Program-made: the position numbers and the translations under genes
Shown here: one piece after another, positions 60,468 to 64,000 of the stretch
Position numbering within the stretch: position 1 is the first letter of the stretch
How the letters are laid out: each line of letters opens with the position of its first letter
Source: a bacterium 1XD42-1
Lineage (GTDB): Bacteria; Bacillota; Clostridia; Oscillospirales; Ruminococcaceae
DNA: 64,000 bases
Assembly: GCA_003612625.1 (NCBI GenBank)
Contig: RAZJ01000008.1
Location: 40,649-104,648 of the forward strand
Reading direction: 5' to 3'
Notes under the pieces: generated by a model
Seen by the model: only the letters and a program-made list of their open reading frames with translations
Databases searched by the model: none
Told to the model about the DNA's origin: nothing

Positions 60468-61302
60468 ACTGAAAAAAAACGGCAGTATCCCTTCTGTGCA
60501 AAAGGAACTGTCAGAAGGTACTGCCAGGAAAAATGGTTTGCAGACAGCATGGGAAAGTTTTTGTGTAGCATTTTCCTTATATTCTGCCTTTCCCATGCCC
60601 CGTGTCAACTGGACGAAAGAAAATATGAAATATGCTTTCTGCTTTTTCCCACTCATTGGAGCTATGATAGGTGGTATTCTGATTTTATGGCTTCATTTTT
60701 GTCAATGGATGGGATTTTCGTTGCTTTTTGCCGCAGGTGCAACAACGCTCCCCGTCCTTTTAACAGGCGGTATCCATATGGATGGATTTTGTGATGTTAT
60801 GGATGCGTTGGGTTCCCATGGAACACCAGAACAGCGTTTGGAAATTATGAAGGATTCCCGATCCGGTGCTTTTGCAATTATAGGCTGTGTATTATGTTTG
60901 CTAATGACTTTTGCTTTATGGGATGCCTTTTACCAGCATCCTACCGGAGCAGTCTTTTTTTTGTATCCCATTTCCCGGGCTATCAGCGGCTGGAGCGTTG
61001 TTCATTTGCGTTGTGCCAAAGGAAGCGGGTTAGCGGTAACTTTTGCTGACGCGGCCCATAAAAAAATGGTGGCTGTGATTATGGCATGTTATTTGCTGGT
61101 TTGTTTTGCCGGTATGGCATGGATAGCACCTTTCAGGGCTTTATTATGTGCAGTTGTCTTTGGGTTATGGTATGTTTATTACCGGGAAAAATCTTATGGA
61201 ATGTGTAATGGCATTACAGGTGATTTAGCAGGCTGGTTTTTGGTTATTTGTGAATTACTGGGTTTATCTGTTTTGGCATTGATAGGGGGACTGCTGAAAT
61301 GA
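60457..61302 (+). CDS. cobS: Adenosylcobinamide-GDP ribazoletransferase
   Basis: Joins adenosylcobinamide-GDP to alpha-ribazole (cobalamin synthase). A 281-residue protein with about six membrane helices; VLLTGGIHMDGFCDVMDALG is the signature, followed by GSHGTPEQRLEIMKDSRSGAF. The start at ATG 60457 follows GGAAGGAGGGG and overlaps the end of cobU. About 30 extra basic/polar residues precede the usual start, but the ribosome site supports them. Confidence 0.94.
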   Translation: MRVKLKKNGSIPSVQKELSEGTARKNGLQTAWESFCVAFSLYSAFPMPRVNWTKENMKYAFCFFPLIGAMIGGILILWLHFCQWMGFSLLFAAGATTLPVLLTGGIHMDGFCDVMDALGSHGTPEQRLEIMKDSRSGAFAIIGCVLCLLMTFALWDAFYQHPTGAVFFLYPISRAISGWSVVHLRCAKGSGLAVTFADAAHKKMVAVIMACYLLVCFAGMAWIAPFRALLCAVVFGLWYVYYREKSYGMCNGITGDLAGWFLVICELLGLSVLALIGGLLK

Positions 61303-61670
61303 AACTGATTGTAGGAGGATATGCCCAAGGAAAGCGAGCTTATTTAGAAACGATTGTCCAGAAAATTGCAGATGGCGGATTAGCAGATGAAAAGACTTTA
61401 GAAGAGGCCCAAGGGATAGACAAGCTTCATTTATTAGCAGCCCGGTGGATGGAACAAGGAAAAGATCCAACTGTTATGGCATTGACATTAGCGGAAAAAA
61501 ATCCGGAAATTATTTTTGTCTGTGATGAAATCGGATGCGGAATTGTGCCGATGGAGCGGAAAGAAAGGGGATGGCGGGAAGCCGTTGGACGGATGTGCTG
61601 TGCATTGGCAGCCCAAGCCCAGCAAGTAGAACGGGTTATATGCGGAATCCCTATGGTGATAAAATCATGA
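61299..61670 (+). CDS. Short CobU-like protein, possible second nucleotidyl enzyme
   Basis: A 123-residue protein related to CobU. It has a P-loop-like start (LIVGGYAQGKRAYLE), but with Arg where CobU has Ser/Thr after the Lys. The C-terminal half, FVCDEIGCGIVPMERKERGW, REAVGRMCCALAAQAQQVER and VICGIPMVI, corresponds to the last third of CobU (NEVGLGIVP...RRFRDLAG). The middle part with the guanylation histidine is missing. Short CobU-like genes are seen in clostridial B12 operons; their reaction is not established. It overlaps cobS by 4 bases. Confidence 0.8.
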   Translation: MKLIVGGYAQGKRAYLETIVQKIADGGLADEKTLEEAQGIDKLHLLAARWMEQGKDPTVMALTLAEKNPEIIFVCDEIGCGIVPMERKERGWREAVGRMCCALAAQAQQVERVICGIPMVIKS

Positions 61671-62224
61671 TTGTTTTCATCCGCCATGGAGCAACCCTGG
61701 GAAACTTAGAAAAAAAATATATTGGGATTACAGACGAACCTCTTTGCCCCCAGGGAAAAAAATATTTACAGGACCATGCTTCCTTATTTCCATCGGTCAA
61801 TCAGGTTTTTGTCAGTCCCATGCGCCGCTGTCGGGAAACTGCCGCTATCCTGTATCCCAAGCTGGAACAGATCATTGTACCTGATTTCCGAGAGTGTAAC
61901 TTTGGATTGTTTGAAGGGAAAACTTATGAAATGCTGAAGGAGGAACCAGAATATATCCATTGGCTGGAAACTGGTGGAGAAAGTCCTTTTCCGGTTGGAG
62001 AAAGCCGGACTCAATTTACCAAACGCTGTACAGAAGCTTTTTTGCAGTTGATCCCTCAGTTTCAGAAAGATATTGCGATTGTTGCTCATGGTGGTACGTT
62101 AATGGCTTTATTATCTTCTTTTGGGAAAGGGAATTTTTATGACTGGCAGACAAAAAATGGAAATGGATTCCAGGCAGAATTTGATGGGGAACATTTTTTG
62201 AATATCCGTCCTTTAAGGGAATGA
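61667..62224 (+). CDS. cobC: Alpha-ribazole phosphatase-like histidine phosphatase
   Basis: Removes phosphate from alpha-ribazole-5'-phosphate or adenosylcobalamin-5'-phosphate. The 185-residue protein has the histidine phosphatase RHG motif (IVFIRHGATLGN) and the second histidine in IAIVAHGGTLMALLSS, with MRRCRETAAIL. The ATG at 61667 overlaps the previous stop (ATGA). In the cobalamin operon CobC is the obvious identity; other phosphoglycerate-mutase relatives are less likely. Confidence 0.88.
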   Translation: MIVFIRHGATLGNLEKKYIGITDEPLCPQGKKYLQDHASLFPSVNQVFVSPMRRCRETAAILYPKLEQIIVPDFRECNFGLFEGKTYEMLKEEPEYIHWLETGGESPFPVGESRTQFTKRCTEAFLQLIPQFQKDIAIVAHGGTLMALLSSFGKGNFYDWQTKNGNGFQAEFDGEHFLNIRPLRE

Positions 62225-62255
62225 CAGATTCAAAAATGAAAGGAAGACTTTTTCT

Positions 62256-63218
62256 ATGTGGCATTATCAGCCTTTTTCTTTGCTTTTGGGTTATCTTTTG
62301 GATTTGGTAATTGGTGATCCCTTATGGCTTCCGCATCCGGTACGTTTGATGGGATGGGGGATTTCTAAAATGGAAACGCTTCTCCGGAGAAAGCAGCCCA
62401 GTACACCTCAAAAAGAACGGATTGGCGGATTTATCCTGGCATTTACAATCCCTGTCCTTGCTTATTTGATTCCCTGGGCAATTTTATGGGTCGTCAAGCG
62501 TATACATCCAATATTGGCATTTTTTGTGGAAGGCTGGTTTTGCTTCCAAATTTTAGCAGTCAACTCTCTATGGTCAGCAAGCCTGCTGGTATGGAAATTC
62601 CTGCTGATTGGGGACTTGGAAGGTGCCAGATATGCAGTTTCTATGATTGTGGGGCGTGATACACAGAAGCTGGATGAAAAAGGTATTGTGAAAGCTGCCG
62701 TAGAAACGGTGGCAGAAAATACAGGAGACGGGGTAATAGCACCTTTATTTTTTCTGGCACTGGGTGGAGCCCCTTTGGGCTTTTGTTATAAAGCAATCAG
62801 TACATTAGATTCTATGGTGGGATACCGCAATGAAAAATACCGTTATTTTGGCACAGCTTCTGCCCGCCTGGATGATCTGGCCAATTTTATTCCTGCCCGG
62901 CTTAGCGGGATTTTATTGATACTTGCAGCCCCTTTATGCCGATTAAATGGAAAAAATGCTTTTAAAATTTTTCTAAGAGATCGGAAAAAGCATGACAGTC
63001 CAAATTCTGCCCATCCTGAGGCGGCTTGTGCGGGGGCTTTAGGGATTGCTTTAGGTGGAGATGCTTATTATGGCGAGGAATTACATCATAAACCTGTATT
63101 AGGGGATGATTTGCGGCCGGTTGAAGCAAATGATATTTTACGGGTAAACCGTCTTATGACAACGACCACAGCCTTTATGATGCCTCTTGCTTTAGGAATC
63201 CGGTTTTTGTTTTTATAG
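62256..63218 (+). CDS. cbiB: Adenosylcobinamide-phosphate synthase CbiB
   Basis: Attaches aminopropanol (phosphate) to adenosylcobyric acid. A 320-residue membrane protein with four to five helices; YLLDLVIGDPLWLPHPVRLM is the N-terminal signature, and VAENTGDGVIAPLFFLALGG, PVLGDDLRPVEANDI and the intervening DDLANFIPARLSG are typical. It lies 31 bases after cobC and is the last complete gene before the IS at 63243. The operon is therefore oriented toward it, and further genes may lie beyond. Confidence 0.95.
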   Translation: MWHYQPFSLLLGYLLDLVIGDPLWLPHPVRLMGWGISKMETLLRRKQPSTPQKERIGGFILAFTIPVLAYLIPWAILWVVKRIHPILAFFVEGWFCFQILAVNSLWSASLLVWKFLLIGDLEGARYAVSMIVGRDTQKLDEKGIVKAAVETVAENTGDGVIAPLFFLALGGAPLGFCYKAISTLDSMVGYRNEKYRYFGTASARLDDLANFIPARLSGILLILAAPLCRLNGKNAFKIFLRDRKKHDSPNSAHPEAACAGALGIALGGDAYYGEELHHKPVLGDDLRPVEANDILRVNRLMTTTTAFMMPLALGIRFLFL

Positions 63219-63242
63219 TATAGTTAACACGTTTAAAAATTG

Positions 63243-64000
63243 TGAATGTGCCCTTCCCAGTTTAATGGACAGTAAAAAGATTCAAAAAAACAGAATGAAA
63301 CGCAGGATAAGTCGTTGACACTCGTTCAAGCGATGGAATGCTCGGATAAGGAAGTTGCGCAGGCATCCTCCGGACGCCTGCCAATAGCAGAATGCGGGCG
63401 CGCAGGATTGTAAAAAGCTTCGATGTAAGCGAATACATCCATCATAGCATGTGGTGGAGAAATGGCGCAGGTGGACACACTCGCATTTGAGACAACTGAA
63501 GAAACGGCGTTGTCGTAGGGGTCGCCCTTGCGGGACATACTCTGGCGGAAATGAAGGTCGAGCAGACGCTGACGGTAAGTGTTGGCGGCGTATTGGACGC
63601 CACGGTTGGAGTGGAAGATGAGACCGGGGTGAGGCTTACGACGCCGGACAGCCATATTGAGGGCATCAAGTGCGAGGCAGGTATCAATGCGGTCAGAAAA
63701 AGCGTAACCGACGATTTGCTTTGCGCAAAGATCTTTGACAATGGCGCAATAGAGCCAGCCCTCATCGGTGGGGATATAGGTAATATCGCCAACCCATGCC
63801 ATATCGGGCTTGTCAAAGGAGAAGTGGCGCGCAGGGAGATTGGGCGCGATGGGATGGGCATGCCGGGAGTTTGTGGTAGTCTTGTAAACGCGTTTGCGCG
63901 AGCAGGAGAGTTCCTTGCGGATTAAATGATATAGTCACCACAGTTGAAAAGCAGTAGAAAGCGCATCGTCAAAAGATGGCTCATAAGGAAGAATTTTTCG
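63243..64000 (-). mobile_element. Decayed IS3-family insertion sequence (runs off the right edge)
   Basis: An IS3-type end TGAATGTG...GGACA lies at 63243-63271, 24 bases beyond the cbiB stop. It is followed by the 3' end of a minus-strand DDE transposase gene (63326 onward). The other end lies outside the window. The 3' end is related to the scar at 50292-50388, so the host has carried at least two related elements. Confidence 0.85.
63326..63950 (-). pseudogene. IS3-family transposase (orfB), disrupted
   Basis: An rve-type DDE transposase homologue. Reading leftward from about 63950, IRKELSCSRKRVYKTTT, HPIAPNLPARHFSFDKPDMA and WVGDITYIPTDEGWLYCAIV are clear. The catalytic set is broken. The first Asp (GDITYI) is present, but the second reads HSNRGVQYA with Asn for Asp. 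The glutamate region is out of frame: after DPYDNAV a deletion shifts the frame, and FFSCLKCEC can be read only in another frame. The frame is restored before MMDVFAYIEAFYNPARPH. An in-frame stop lies just upstream of IRKEL. It should be inactive. Confidence 0.8.

Noticed and set aside
63442..63861. A second 139-residue minus-strand frame in the IS
   Set aside because: Shadow frame of the transposase. It matches no transposase motif, whereas the chosen frame shows GDITYI and the downstream family motifs.

Overview
The window reads as a stretch of chromosome from an anaerobic, motile, gut-type Bacillota, most likely class Clostridia. This is inferred from AGGAGG-type ribosome sites, consensus sigma-A promoters, a rubredoxin-first rubrerythrin, LL-diaminopimelate aminotransferase (DapL), a YesM/YesN two-component pair, TRAP and Rbs-type transporters and CsrA next to flagellin. 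The species cannot be named from the sequence.

Layout. (1) 1-8189, minus strand: a microcompartment-type, B12-dependent propanediol cluster (class II aldolase, pduC-D-E-G-O-P and the start of one more encapsulation-peptide protein). A DeoR regulator is divergent (8434-9207). (2) 9232-19623: deoxy-sugar uptake and entry. A minus-strand operon encodes a response regulator, histidine kinase, membrane-anchored sugar-binding protein, rhamnulokinase and fucose mutarotase. Opposite lies an Rbs-type ABC transporter. Together these should turn rhamnose or fucose into lactaldehyde plus DHAP, and 1,2-propanediol into propionyl-CoA. (3) 19675-25392: a GntR-controlled TRAP transporter, an SDR dehydrogenase and an N-acetylneuraminate-lyase-like enzyme. 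(4) 25478-28409: flagellin, an extended CsrA and a repeat-rich small protein. Upstream of csrA lies a 92-bp segment bounded by exact inverted repeats and carrying a sigma-28-type promoter that points away from the flagellin genes. I read this as a candidate invertible motility switch. (5) 28714-39594: rubrerythrin, a zinc-ribbon membrane protein, an unassigned small RNA, a P1B metal ATPase with a consensus promoter/operator, a purine-salvage operon, a purine permease and a short Hsp70-like ATPase. (6) 39649-49704: prfC with two poorly known genes, a flavoprotein, dapF, two paralogous lipoproteins, a 46-residue Cys-rich membrane peptide and an HxlR regulator. (7) 49933-55293: tRNA-Thr(CGT), an IS scar, dapL, pyrG, an ANTAR regulator and glnA with an attenuator-like leader. 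(8) 55489-63218: an unknown gene, yedF and a DUF3343 gene, then a tight cobalamin operon (cobM, cbiG, cobK, cobU, cobS, a short cobU paralogue, cobC, cbiB). (9) 63243-64000: a decayed IS3-family element.

The two ends are linked metabolically. The diol dehydratase at the left needs adenosylcobalamin: PduO adenosylates the cofactor, and the right-hand operon makes part of the corrin ring and attaches the nucleotide loop. Left-hand catabolism lacks a visible isomerase, lactaldehyde reductase, PduH and shell proteins; some may lie beyond position 1.
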